A DNA stretch of 64,000 nucleotides from Sweltsa coloradensis (lineage: Eukaryota > Arthropoda > Insecta > Plecoptera > Chloroperlidae). The position numbers and the translations under genes are program-made. The stretch is from NCBI GenBank assembly GCA_024449915.1, contig JAMZAV010000952.1, forward strand, positions 310,001 through 374,000, written 5' to 3'. Below the pieces are notes generated by a model. The model saw only the letters and a program-made list of their open reading frames with translations. It searched no databases and had not been told where the DNA came from. Every line of letters begins with the position of its first letter. Position 1 is the first letter of the stretch. Shown here in pieces: positions 34,069 through 45,025 of the stretch.

Positions 34069-34520
34069 GTGTTTTTTATTCTAATTTTTCCCACATCATA
34101 TCCATCCAGCCCAGATCCGATCAGTAGCGTACACATAATACACAGAATAGTACACAGAATAGCTGATGCAAATCAGCTGAAGAAGAATTTCTTTCTACTA
34201 GGAGATGTGCTCAAGCAGAATGGTTTTCCAAATAGAATCTTTCAAAAGGCCTCAGACGACAAACTAACTCGGAAAAAGATGTAGGTACAGTAAAAGAAGA
34301 ACTACTTGCAACTGCATATTTGCTTAGTTGTAAAAGAAACGGCCCAAATAGGAAAAATTCTTCCCGAAAAAAAACATAAAAACACCGACGGAAAGATAGG
34401 AGAGTTGTTAAGAACTAAGGACCACATCTGCCAAGAAGGTGGTGGCGTGTATGAAATTCCACGTGGGAATTGTGACAGGTGCTAAGAGTGTCAAACATGA
34501 AGGAAAACATGTTTCAACGT
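34069..34520 (+). pseudogene. Penelope-like element C-terminus with GIY-YIG remnant
   Basis: One reading frame carries Penelope-like signatures across four stops (TAG 34282, TAA 34291, TAA 34483, TGA 34498). The C-terminal reverse transcriptase extension is 'NQLKKNFFLLGDVLKQNGFP', and the linker is 'KIGELLRTKDH'. Then comes the GIY-YIG N-terminal half 'GVYEIPRGNCDRC'. The expected YIG part has decayed to a stop followed by 'ECQT'. The upstream reverse transcriptase core is absent. Penelope-like elements use this endonuclease for target priming; this copy is dead. The first half (to 34284) also lies inverted at 34536-34770, but the GIY half occurs once, at the palindrome axis. Confidence 0.78.
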
Positions 34521-34535
34521 CAACGGGAAAACACA

Positions 34536-37500
34536 GGATAGCTGTGTTAGTTAGTTTGTCGTCTGAGGGCCTTTTGAATGATTCTATTTAAAAAAACCAT
34601 TCTGCTTGAGCACATCTCCTAGTAGACGAAATTCTTCCTCAGCATGATTTGCATCAGCTATTCTGTGTACTATTCTGTGTATTCTGTGTACGCTACTGAT
34701 CGGATCTGGGCGGGGAGGGAAATGATGATGTGAATAATTAGAATTAGAAACACCCGGGGATCTAGGCTGTCAAGGACATACTGTTTCCAGCTGGTCCGGG
34801 TTCAATTTCCGGTGGAGGATCTTTTTTAATTTAGTCTATGGTACCAACATAACGGGCGTCATAGTTTCCTACAAAAAGATAACCTCAGTAAATATTTAGG
34901 TTTCGTGAAAATTGCAAGTTTATAATTTTTTACAATTTAAAGTTACATTTCCAACGGTACCTTTGAAATTGGTCTGTCAATTACCTTAGAAAATATATAA
35001 TTACAAAGTTTTTTTTCGGCGGCATCTTGTTTTTGCGGCCGGTACCTCTCAAAATTGTTAAAGAACGTTTCATAACGAATCGATTGATACCAGATACATA
35101 ATTCTTTAATAAATTATTGTGCCTCGACGAAATGTATTTCAAACATAAAGACAAATACTCGATGCATATATTATTCATTTACACATCCGTCGCTTCAAAT
35201 ACATTATCTCGGGATGTTTGTCGGAACATAAAATGTAAGGACTCATTGAATACATAAAGAGAATGCTACAAATAAACAAGCCAACATATTCAAAAACCGT
35301 TTTGGTCATGTAGATATATGCGCCAAAAGATCCTAACGATGACGAGTGTGGAAAAAATATTTAAGTTTTTGTAACATACCTCAGTAAATATTAAAGTTTC
35401 AACAAAAGGGTAAATATATAGTTTTTTCGTCATTAAATTCCCTTTTCAAACGGTATACGTGAATTAAAAATCGGGTATATACTTTAAATGATATGCGAGT
35501 CAAAAGGTCATTGCGGCGGCCATCTTTTTTTTTTGCCATGGGAAGAGCTCAGTAAATAATCGAAATTTTTCCCATCAAAATTGTTAAATCACGGTTCAAA
35601 ACGAATCGATTGATACCCCATAAAAAGAGTTTTCACCTATTGGTGCTCTAAAAAAATCGTTAAAATTACGAAAAATTCAAAACCAAACAAAAACCTCAAA
35701 AAAAATAAACTTTCGGGAAAATTGTTGGTATACGTTTGTAGCTCTTTTTATTACCTTTTCAACGGTACATTACAATTGAAATCGTGAAATACTTTCAAAG
35801 AAAATTTTAGTTAAATGTTCAATGACGGCGGCCATTTTGTTTTTGCCCCGGAAGGTCTCAGTAAAAAAAATCGAAAACAACTTAATCAAAAAATTTTTTA
35901 AGTCGGTTTATAACGAATCGATTGTACCAAATATCTAATTGTTTCACCAATTGTGTCTCGACAAAATGTAATGAAACATAAAGATCACACAGTAGTAGCA
36001 TATATTCATCTACACATGCATCGCTTTAATTAAATAAACTCAGGCTATAATTGTCAGAAAATTAAATGAATGGATATATTAAAAACACAAATAAATAATC
36101 CAACAAAAATGCAACTTGAGAAAATGTAAAACATTTTTACCTAGTAAATATCGTTCCACAACGAGAAAGTGTAAAGTAACAGTTAAAGTTTTTGTAACAT
36201 AACCTCAAACATATTGGATTTTCGTGCAAATTTTTAAACATTTATTTAAATTTCTATCATTTACCTTTCGAAAGGTACTTTTTAAATTGAAATCGGTCAA
36301 ATATTTACGAAGATACGCTAGTTTAAAATTCGAAAGCGGCGGCCATCTTGTTTTAGATATGGCCGGTCTCAGCCAAAAAATCAAGACTCTCACCATCGAA
36401 ATTGTTTATCTATGGATCAATACGAATCGATTGATACCACATACATAGCTCTTTCACCGTTTCCCGGCCACGGAAAATTTCCTATGCTCCCCTACTATAG
36501 ATAAAAAAATAAGAATACTATTCCGTTGGGAAGTAAACGATATTTCACCCCAAGTACATCCCTTAAAATTGGAAAGAGTGTTCAATGATTCTTTATTTTT
36601 CCATGGGTGGTTATCTGGAAGAAAGTATTCCAATTAAAAATCTAATTAAAATTCAATAGTTTTGGTTTATTTAAGAAATACAATAATAAGCATGTTACAA
36701 GTATCTATGTATGGTATGGTATCTATGATTAATGTACAAGGTGGTATTTTCATACAATTTGTTACGAGTTTTGGGGCTGTGATATTACACTGTCACTTCA
36801 GACAAAAAAACCGTCATTTGTTTAGAAACTGCATTGAGAAAAGAAGCTGCTATAAAAATACCACCTTGTACCATGTAAAACATAGATACCAACGCATAAC
36901 ATTTCTTATTATTTTATTTCTTAAAAAAACCAAAAATATTGAATTTTAATTACATTTTTAATTGAATACTTTCTTCCAGATAACCACCCATGGAAAAAAC
37001 GAATCATTGAACCTCTTTCCAATTTTAAGGGGGTACTTGGGGTGAAATATCGTTTACTTCCCAAAGGAATAGTAATTCTTATATTTTTATCTATCACCAT
37101 GCCAAATTTCATGCTTATAAGTGTTGATGAAAAAAGTCAAAAATTTGGGGTGGGGGTAGAAAAAACACGAGAAAATTTGGTTGATTGGATGGAAACATGC
37201 TTGAGCATAATATTATTGGATAATTTAATAATTACCATGTATAGAATACGACCTAGTCCAAATCCAATTTTAAGGGATGATAGAGGGCACTAGGGGTGAA
37301 ATATAGATTTTTCCTCCTAACGGAATAGTAATTCTATATTTTTATCTATCACCATGCCAAATTTCATGCTAATAAGTGTTGATGAAAAAAATCACTATTG
37401 GGGTGGGGGTAGAAAAAACGAGAAATTAGGTTGATTTGGGTGGGAAAAATGCTTGAGCAAAAATATATTGGATATTTTAATAATTTCAATGTATTGAATA

Positions 37501-38214
37501 CACCTAGTACCAAATCCAATTTTAAGGGATGATAGAGGGCACTAGGGTAAAATATTGTTTGCCTCCCAACGGAATAGTAATTCTTATATTTTTATCCACC
37601 ACCATGCCAAATTTCATGTTGGTAACTTACTAAACAGTGTTTGTCACTAAAAGTATGATTATTAGGGTTGGGGGTGAAAAAATTGTTTGTTTGTATGAAT
37701 GATTTGTTGACTGGACTATAACACATCGACTCATAATTTTAATCAGCAATTGAAATATTCAAAATGTATTAAATACTACCTTATGTTTTTCCCAAAGTTA
37801 AGGGTGGTAGAGAACAAAAGGAGTAGAATATCGCTTGCCTCCCGGCGGTTATTATTTTCAGGTTATTATGAACCATCATGCCAAATTTCATGCTGATAAC
37901 TCCCTAGGTGCCTCACTGGTAAATGCTGGAAATCAAGGTAAAAATATTATAAACAATTAGGGATGGGGTTGAAAAATGTGGTTTAGGAAATGAGAATAGG
38001 CCCGATTGGGTTAAAACACATTAAAACATAATTTTAATAACTAATTTGAATAAAAATTCTTTTTTAGGTTAGAGCTACGAATTATTCTAATTTTAGGGGA
38101 TGATTTAGGGGGTGTTAGGGGGGAGATATCGCTGCCTCCCGGCGGATTTTTAATTCTGATATTTTTATCTACCCCCATGCAAAATTTCACGCTGGTATCC
38201 GGATTTGCAATATT
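34536..38214 (-). repeat. Right arm of the palindrome
   Basis: Order from the axis outward: inverted Penelope fragment (34536-34770), tRNA-like scrap (34790-34820), B-type blocks (34780-36490), then A-type units interrupted by the nested palindrome (36495-37095), and A-type units again to 38214. It is about 600 bp longer than the left arm because of the nested palindrome. Confidence 0.82.
36495..37095. repeat. Nested smaller palindrome in the right arm
   Basis: Arms at about 36495-36760 and 36855-37095, with an axis near 36809 and a loop of about 95 bp. Shared words: 'ccatgggtggttatctggaa', 'tttggtttatttaagaaat' and 'gtacaaggtggtatttt'. The outer parts of its arms are A-type unit sequence, so an A unit was itself inverted and duplicated. 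The left arm of the big palindrome has no counterpart at 32330. Confidence 0.8.
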
Positions 38215-39499
38215 CAAGTGTTCCTTCCCCTTTACAGCTCTCACTAATATAAGAAATTCAAAATTAACGATACCTGTTGTGGGTGGAAACGTAGATGTAG
38301 ATTGATGATGAAGATGGTTGATGCTAGGAATTCCGGCCCTCGGTTATCCAGATGACGTGTTCGTTGGTGTGTGGTCGGCCTCGCCCATACAGATGTCCAG
38401 AAGATCGTATCGGAATGGATTGTCAAATTTATGGGTTCGAATTGGCTGCGATAATTTATAGAATGAATTTGTCTTGAGTGCGGGGTTGGTCTATCGGATT
38501 TATTTTGATTTACTTGTTATTGTGAGGTGGGAATATGATGATTAAAATGACCATCATAAAATGTACTGATGGTTGTGATGAATATGATGATTGTTTCTCG
38601 TAGAATTTAAATATTAATATTTGGGAAGCCAAATTTAATGGAATTGTTTTAGTGTTGCTCGTTGAAGCGGAATACTTTTGAAAGTTAAGTTTTGAAATTT
38701 TATTGATTGATCAGCGCTTTTATCTCATTGCGTATATTTAATTAAATTTCACACTCTCTCTAGCACACGTCACTTATTTAATTATAGATTGTAGATAATT
38801 TTTAGACATAACAACTACCACTAGTTACTACAAAAATGTTCCACCATAACACAAGTACACAACACCACACCACAGTCCGCGCAAACCTGATTCAAGTTCT
38901 TTCCGCCTACCACTCTTCCAGAAGTCCATATCACTACCACCACTCTCCCAGAAGTAGTAGTGACCATGTCACGACTACCACTTAACCAGAAGTAGTGACC
39001 AACGTTCGTCCGAAGACTATCATCCTTCTTCCAAGACTTAGCATACTAGCCAATCAGAGTATTGATTTAAAATTACGTCATACACAAAATTAACCAATTG
39101 GCATCTTATAGGGGTGTTTTTGGAACGCCCAAATTTGACCTTGAGCTCCCCTCGCAAGCTGACTTTAAATAGTTATCTGTATCTGTTTTTATTGAAATTA
39201 TGGGCCCAATTTGAGGAAAATATAGAATAAACATTTTAACATTTTAAAAGCTCGCCGTGGAAGAAGGATCGACACTGATATTTTTTAATCTTAAAAAAAG
39301 ACAAAGTCCAGATCAAGCCTGCATTTTTTATGAAAGGAACAAAATAAAAACCCCCTTTAAAAGACGGGTGTGAGAACTGAAACTTGGCTTGGAAGACATC
39401 AGCCCTTTCCCAGACCTAGCCTGCCCTTTGGCGACCTTTAGGTTTTGAGTTTATTTGGGAAAACTGAGATAAATCTGCCCAAGCCTCGCCTGCAGTTCT
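38215..39499. other. Unassigned; short imperfect tandem near 38915-39005
   Basis: At 38915-39005 a unit of about 40 bp around 'cagaagtagtgacca' recurs two to three times with changes. The rest shows no exon or known repeat. Confidence 0.45.
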
Positions 39500-40302
39500 G
39501 TACTATGTAACTAAAACTGGGAAAAAACGCTTAGTCCGCCGCGTTGTGGATGAGCGTAATTGGTGCATTGAGCTGCCATGTGTTACGCGGATTTTCTTTT
39601 GTTCTGTGCAAAAATCAATTACTTAGTCGAAGATTTTTTTTTTAAATTAAATAAAATTAAATAAAAATTAATTTAATTTTTTAATTCATCGTAATTTAAA
39701 AAAAATAAAAAAATCGTAAAATTGCAATTTTCATAAGAAATAATTATTCGTTTGGGCGCTCAAATTTAACACGAGTACATTAATTCATAAAATTAAGGTT
39801 CTGTGAAAAAATCACTACAATAGGATAAAGCATGTAGGTGTATAAGTCAAGAATTGTTTTAAAAAAGAAAAAAAAACGTAAAATTTCGATTTCATGAGAA
39901 TAAATTTTTCGATTACGCTCAAATTTCACACGAATATCTTAATTCTTTAAATTAAGGTTCTGTGAAAAAGTCTTTAAACAATCGGAAAAAGCATGTGGGT
40001 GTTAGAGGTCAAAGAAATTTTTTAAAAATCGAAAAAAAAATCGTAAATTGCGTTTTTTATAAGAAAAATTTCCCGATTGCGCTCAAAAACGTGGCAGTTC
40101 TAAGTTTAGAGATTTCGAAGACCTCCATAAAAATTTTATCGCAATCGGAGTATCGGTTTAGCCGGAATGGTTTAACAGACGCACAAAAATACAAAAAAAA
40201 AGAAAAAAAAAAAAAAAAAAAAAATTCCGGATTTTTTTCTCCAGTGTAGTGAAATGGAAATCTTTGCTTCGCTCGCTACGCTCGCTACGCCATCCAATAA
40301 AA
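39500..40302 (+). repeat. Family A copy (subfamily 2)
   Basis: 5' end 'gggaaaaaacgcttagtccg' and 'ccgcgttgtggatgagcg'. 3' end 'ctttgcttcgctcgctacg' + 'ccatccaataaaatt'. The internal part differs from subfamily 1 ('ggtgcattgagctgccatgt'). The copy at 49368-50140 is the inverted counterpart. Confidence 0.75.
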
Positions 40303-40987
40303 TTCTAAAGTGCAAGATTGAGAGTAACCTATAAAATAGACCTGTGTCTGAAGGACACTTAAAAATACCATTAATAATAAGAGGGTAGGGCCATATCGTC
40401 TCAGGGGTTTCAGTATAGTACAATAGGTGCTTTTTTAAGCATAACATTTATTTGGGCTAGTTATGTTTTTTAAACAATATATTATTAATAAATCTCATGA
40501 AAATTATTAATAAAAGTCGCACAATATTTCGCCTGTTTTTCTGCAGCCATTAAAATAAATAACAAATGGAGATAAGCAGCCGATTTAATATTGTGTGGTT
40601 TTTTCAATAATTATAATGTCGAAAGACATTGATTTGGTTATGTTCTTTATTAAACATAATTAAGCTAGTCCATATAAATGACAAAATTAAATCATTTTAA
40701 TCAGTTAAGAAGAGTGTGGTTTAAATAAAAAAGGTAAAGTACCGATAGAGTAATGCGTTATGTTTTAGTTCTTATACTAAAGTTAACATGTCTTTCTTTG
40801 CTATAATTTTACAGGTTGATATTTTAAAATCATTTTAATTGACGCGGATATGGAAGAACGAAAAATTTGATCCAAGCTACTTGATCTTCAGATTGTTAAA
40901 GGATACCAAAATATTATGTTCTCTAAAATTCAAAATATCTTTGGTGGAGGTGCCGGGTTGATGAAAATTACCCCATTATAAGAGGCT
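40303..40987. other. Unassigned AT-rich sequence
   Basis: No feature recognised. Confidence 0.45.
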
Positions 40988-41584
40988 ACCGTAATGTGGG
41001 GTGAATAGGAACAGTTTCGTAAGTTAACTTCTTGTTATTTCAACATGAATCATAGTAAACCAATGAGATATTTTTTAAATTATGGCTATGTGGTTCCTTT
41101 AAATAATAAAACCAACCATTAACAGAGTATATGAATATGAATATTTTATTTTTATTTTTATATTGTGCGTTCCTATTCACCTCCATGTGGGGTCAATAGG
41201 AACAGGGATATAAATATGCCTGAAAAAACATATAGATATGCTAGCTGTTCCTATGTACCCTAGCCAGGGGTCAATAGGAACACAAATTACATTTAAAAAA
41301 ATATATGTTGATAATGGAGTCCTACGTTTATAAGATATGTAACTCTTGCCAGATAAAGAGAAATGACAAAGTTTATCATAACATTGAGGCTGATTTTCTA
41401 TTATGAAGGCTGCGGTTGTCAAGTTAAGTCTATTTTTAGAGGGAACTGCAAAATGTAGTGTACCAACTACAGAAAACCTTATGTGAGCCGTTTAAAAAGA
41501 GCGGCAATTACGAATTTAGTATTATTTAGAGGAAGTTTTGTTCCTATTCACCCCATAGTTCCTATTCACCCCATGTTACCGGTA
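40988..41584. mobile_element. MITE-like element built on a 15-bp motif
   Basis: The left end is 'accgtaatgtggggtgaata' + 'ggaac'; the right end is the complement, 'gttcctattcaccccatgtt' + 'acc'. The same 15-mer (ggggtgaataggaac or its complement) recurs inside at about 41169, 41193, 41247, 41268, 41540 and 41557. Two of these pairs form short hairpins (41169-41207 and 41247-41282). No ORF. A non-autonomous DNA transposon is the best guess. Confidence 0.7.
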
Positions 41585-41939
41585 CCTTTACAAAAATCGA
41601 ATTAATTTTATTTTCAATACAGAAATTAATTTTTAAGAACAACACGAACGGGAATGGGACCCTGGGGACCTATTTACTAACTGAACGATAACTTGAGTTC
41701 TTGAGTTCTCAAAATTAAAAAGAAAAATTTACAATTATAATAAATAATAATTGAAGATGAGTAAAATTGAAGGTTTTTAGGGCTGCTGTGAATGAAACTT
41801 TTAAGCAGAATTAAACAGTATTTATAAACATTTGTGGATACATCAATGAAACTTTAACCATTATTTAATAATGAAAAGTGCAAGAAAAACACAAAAAATG
41901 AGAACTGAAAACCTTTCTGAATATAGTAGCACGATAACA
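41585..41939. other. Unassigned AT-rich sequence
   Basis: No feature recognised. Confidence 0.45.
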
Positions 41940-42066
41940 ATTGGAATATTTTCTGTGCTAGTAGTCTAGAAGCACAGATAACAGATTGGACGTGTAATAT
42001 ATTATCTGTGCTAGTAGTTTAGTAGCACCGATAACAGATTGGAAGTGTAATATATTATCTGTAATA
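41940..42066. repeat. 53-bp tandem repeat, about 2.3 units
   Basis: The unit includes 'ctgtgctagtagt', 'agataacagattgga' and 'gtgtaatatattat'. Units start near 41953 and 42006. Confidence 0.8.
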
Positions 42067-42309
42067 TAGTAGTGACTAGTAATGGAGATTATCTCAAAGA
42101 TCTTGCAATGAAAGTGGAATTTCTTTCGATTCAATCCCTCACTAAGTATATCTTTATAAACATCTTTATCTTTCCGTTCATATTATACATTTAATTAATT
42201 TTCTTTCAAAGCAGAAGATTTGTAATCGTTTTTCTTTTAAATTGGGTAAATACCTTTGATGTTTTATGTTTAATCTTTCCTTACTTAAGCAAAGGAAAAT
42301 CTTTTCTTG

Positions 42310-42865
42310 GATTATTAGACGAGGGAGCGCAGCGACTTACAACGGAAGTCGTAAGGTTCCTCATGATTAATTTGTCTGTAAATGTGTGTATGTTTGTTTG
42401 TTTGTTTGTTTGTTTGTTTGTTTGTTCGATACTACCATTGAGCTGAAATTTTATTCAGATATCCGTGACCAGTTAACTGTAAACTTCTAACAAAGAAATA
42501 ATAAATTGAAGAATAGGCTTAAAATGAGTAGGATTTAATTTAACGACAATGCTTTTGTTCTTGAACAAATCATTTTGATCGATTAATTTTTTTAATGTCA
42601 GGCGGTGACAAAGGTGTACCGAATCTTGCACGATCAAGGTTACCCAAAATTCCGCTCGGAGATTGAGTAAACCTTGCAATTTTTACGCATATTTCGTACT
42701 GGCTATGTTTTCCATAGAACTGTAAGCATTTTGAAACCCATGTTCTATAATTTTAATACAATCCAGAGATAAAAAATCTATCCCGACCATTGTTTGAACC
42801 TGGGTATCCCACATTCCGGGTATACAGAGGCCTTGGCCAACTATAGAGTCAAAAAACGCCAATGT
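42310..42865 (-). repeat. tRNA-headed dispersed repeat (partner 1802-2402)
   Basis: The minus strand starts with A-box-like 'tagttggccaagg' and B box 'caggttcaaac'. It passes through 'gcaaggtttactcaatct' and ends 'cgctgcgctccctcgtctaa' with AAT. A (GTTT)n run at 42391-42425 lies inside it. Confidence 0.65.
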
Positions 42866-42910
42866 CGTTGTTAAACGAGTGAGCGAGTCATGTGCTGAGT
42901 ACCCGGGTAC
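42830..42910 (-). repeat. Foldback element half copy joined to the tRNA-headed repeat
   Basis: The complement of 'gttaaacgagtgagcgagtc' and 'gagtacccgggtacattt' matches one inverted end of the element at 1510-1804. As at 1802, it lies directly before the tRNA-like head. Confidence 0.6.
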
Positions 42911-44340
42911 ATTTGCTTTAGGTTGATTGATATATAAGGTATAAATGATAGGGTATTGAGTATATGTATATTGTATAAGGGCAATGCATGCTACGAGTAC
43001 ATGCTACGAGAGTCGTGAGATCTGCCAATTTGAATCTGTATCATACTAAAATAAATAGTAATCAAATTCATAAGCTGCACGTAGCTTTTTAAGAATGCAT
43101 CACAAGTATAAAACGTACACTTATTGCCAATTACAAAGCTATTACGATTACCCCAACCCAGCGCGCACCAAATAATTTGCAGCAGACTGTACCAGTATCT
43201 CTTTAAGCGACCCGCCAATCACCGTTCGTTTGGCTCGGGCCTATAGAGCATTCCAGTAGGTGGTAGCTGGTCCGAGACCCGGATCGGGAAACTTTCGTAT
43301 TTTTTATTTTTTTATTTTGAGCCCAAAGATATGTTCACGGCTAATCTAGGACGGGTTCAATTTTTATAATCTTTTAGTGTAAATTACTCTAAATACGAAG
43401 GCTTTAAGTTTGTCGGCGCCTTCTCACTTACGTTGTCGATACGATTGACTGTTGTCACTTGTCACAAGAGTTAAGTTAATACACCCCCTGATCGATTTCG
43501 TCTAAGATAATATCGATGGTTTGGTGGATTAGGGAGAAAATATATAATATGCATCACTTTTCTGTCCGTCCGTCTGTGCGTGTGTCACATCTCACGATAC
43601 AAACCGAACATGACCTCCGATCGACATCCTGCAGGCTAGGGGGTGGACCTAGCACACAATAAAACTTGAATATGCATAGACTCGGCACATCCACCATAAG
43701 AATTGAACTGTAACAAGCGTGGCACTCCCGTATCCAAGCTTGTTTTAGGATGCATCTTTTATATGGTATGGTGTGAGTTTCTCAATTTGATTTTATAGGG
43801 AAACACTCCCATGTGTGTAATTTGATTGTATGGAAAACAATTACAAATTAGAAATCCATTTAAGTCTGGTATCTAACTCCAAACCCAGTTCTCCCAAATG
43901 TCGGTCAGATGCATCCCCCCTAATCTACCCCAAGACGGTTTACTTCATTACATGTGGATTGTTTGAGTATGTGTATGTGGCAGTGTATATGTGCGTGTGT
44001 TTTAAGTCATTGCTCAGCTCATAAACAGTAATAGGCAATAAATACAGAATGATAACATTTAAGAAACATTAAGACAAAGCAATGCTATAATAAAGACTAA
44101 TAAAACTCAAATAATCGTAACGGAGAGCTTATTTAAAGACTCTATTGTTAAATCTCACAACGTAACCTCTACTAACGATTCAAGACTAGTACAAAGCAAT
44201 GACTTAAAGTCGCTTTCCGGTAAACAGATTTTGAAACACGTCAAAGTTTAAGATGTTCCATACAAAAATAGTTATATTCAGTATAATGGCTGCGACGTTG
44301 TACGCAAGACTAATTTACGGTAAGATCTGAGAGTTGTGCC
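42911..44340. other. Unassigned; possible weak SINE head at 43225-43310
   Basis: 43225-43310 has a B-box-like 'tggtccgagacccgg' but no convincing A box. 43560-43640 ('gtccgtctgtgcgtgtgtca', 'aaaccgaacatgacct') recurs at 53825-53885, a short dispersed repeat. No exon seen. Confidence 0.4.
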
Positions 44341-44350
44341 ACTACGTTCA

Positions 44351-44395
44351 TATATAAGTGGGGGCGGAGCGAGAGGGGGGTGAGTGTCACTGTCA
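44351..44395 (+). promoter_or_regulatory. Candidate core promoter (TATA, GC box, initiator-like)
   Basis: 'TATATAAG' at 44351-44358 is followed by a GC-box-like 'gggggcggagc'. About 40 bp from the TATA start is an initiator-like 'gtcatt' near 44392. No coding exon follows closely in this window; the nearest convincing exon on this strand is at 47015. Confidence 0.3.
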
Positions 44396-44644
44396 TTGCT
44401 AGAGAACAAACCTTATTGTAATGTGGACTTGTAAAACACCACCGCCACCACAACACAATATGACCCCCGTATCAGCAGATAAAATTGCAAAGATTCCGAT
44501 TATAACATATTGTTGCGCAAGCCGCAACATCAAACTGGCGGAATACGTTATGCTATCTTATACATAAAATCTCTCCTCTATGGTACTTGTAATTAGTAGA
44601 AGTATCATAGACGAAGGATTTCTAAATAAATATTATTGCAAAGT

Positions 44645-45025
44645 CTGGTTCCCACTCGAACACCGAAGTAAAGCAAACTCGGGCGTGGTCAGAGGTAGAG
44701 TGCGAGACCGCTCTGCCCTGAAACTCACGTATATCGCTGGTTAGAGCAGATGAAGGGTTCGAGAGCTAGTGTAACGGCTTCGTTCTCCTCGACGTCTGCT
44801 CGGCAGTCCGGGCTTGTGGAGGAACCTATACGACTGTCAAGGTTACACCCTCCTTTCACATGGGACGTTAAGACGTTGGTCCCCTTGGTACTTTTCGAAA
44901 GGAGTGGGCTACGTGCGGGTACAGGGTTTCCCCTCCTCCCTTCTGTTTATACTTCATCCTCTTCTATCACCACTCATCGTCTCGAATAGCCAAAGTGCAT
45001 TAATATGAGACGTTAAGCAATATCC
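44645..45025 (+). repeat. 5S-rRNA-headed SINE with the shared tail
   Basis: 44648-44724 matches the internal-promoter half of 5S rRNA: 'caccgaagtaaagcaa', 'tcgggcgtggtcag' and 'gagaccgctctgccctgaaa'. It is followed by a compressed tRNA-like bit ('tggttagagcag', 'gggttcgagagc'). The central domain has 'catgggacgttaagacgttg' and 'gtcccc'. The 3' tail 'atcgtctcgaatagc' with 'gcattaatatgagacgttaa' + 'gcaa' matches the tail of the tRNA SINEs at 3415, 3700 and 4555. This places it in the SINE3-like (5S) class. Confidence 0.8.

Larger units (their letters stand above)
31191..38214. repeat. 7-kb imperfect palindrome
   Basis: The outer ends are 'aatattgcaaatccggatac' at 31191 and its reverse complement ending at 38214. 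The left arm is 31191-34284, the right arm about 34536-38214 and the non-palindromic core 34285-34535. Each arm reads outward-in as A-type tandem units, B-type blocks, a tRNA-like scrap and then a Penelope-like fragment. The arms differ by roughly one base in ten where I compared them by eye (for example 33960-34070 against 34750-34870). The right arm has an extra nested palindrome. Confidence 0.88.

Noticed and set aside
31191..38214. Palindrome as a sequencing fold-back artefact
   Set aside because: Not favoured because the arms differ by substitutions throughout and one arm has a nested insertion; still listed as a test under findings.
44648..44724. 5S rRNA gene
   Set aside because: Only the internal-promoter half matches; the 5' third and the 3' end of 5S are missing and SINE domains follow.
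44750..45008. Two plus-strand frames of 64-79 codons
   Set aside because: They lie wholly within the 5S-headed SINE.
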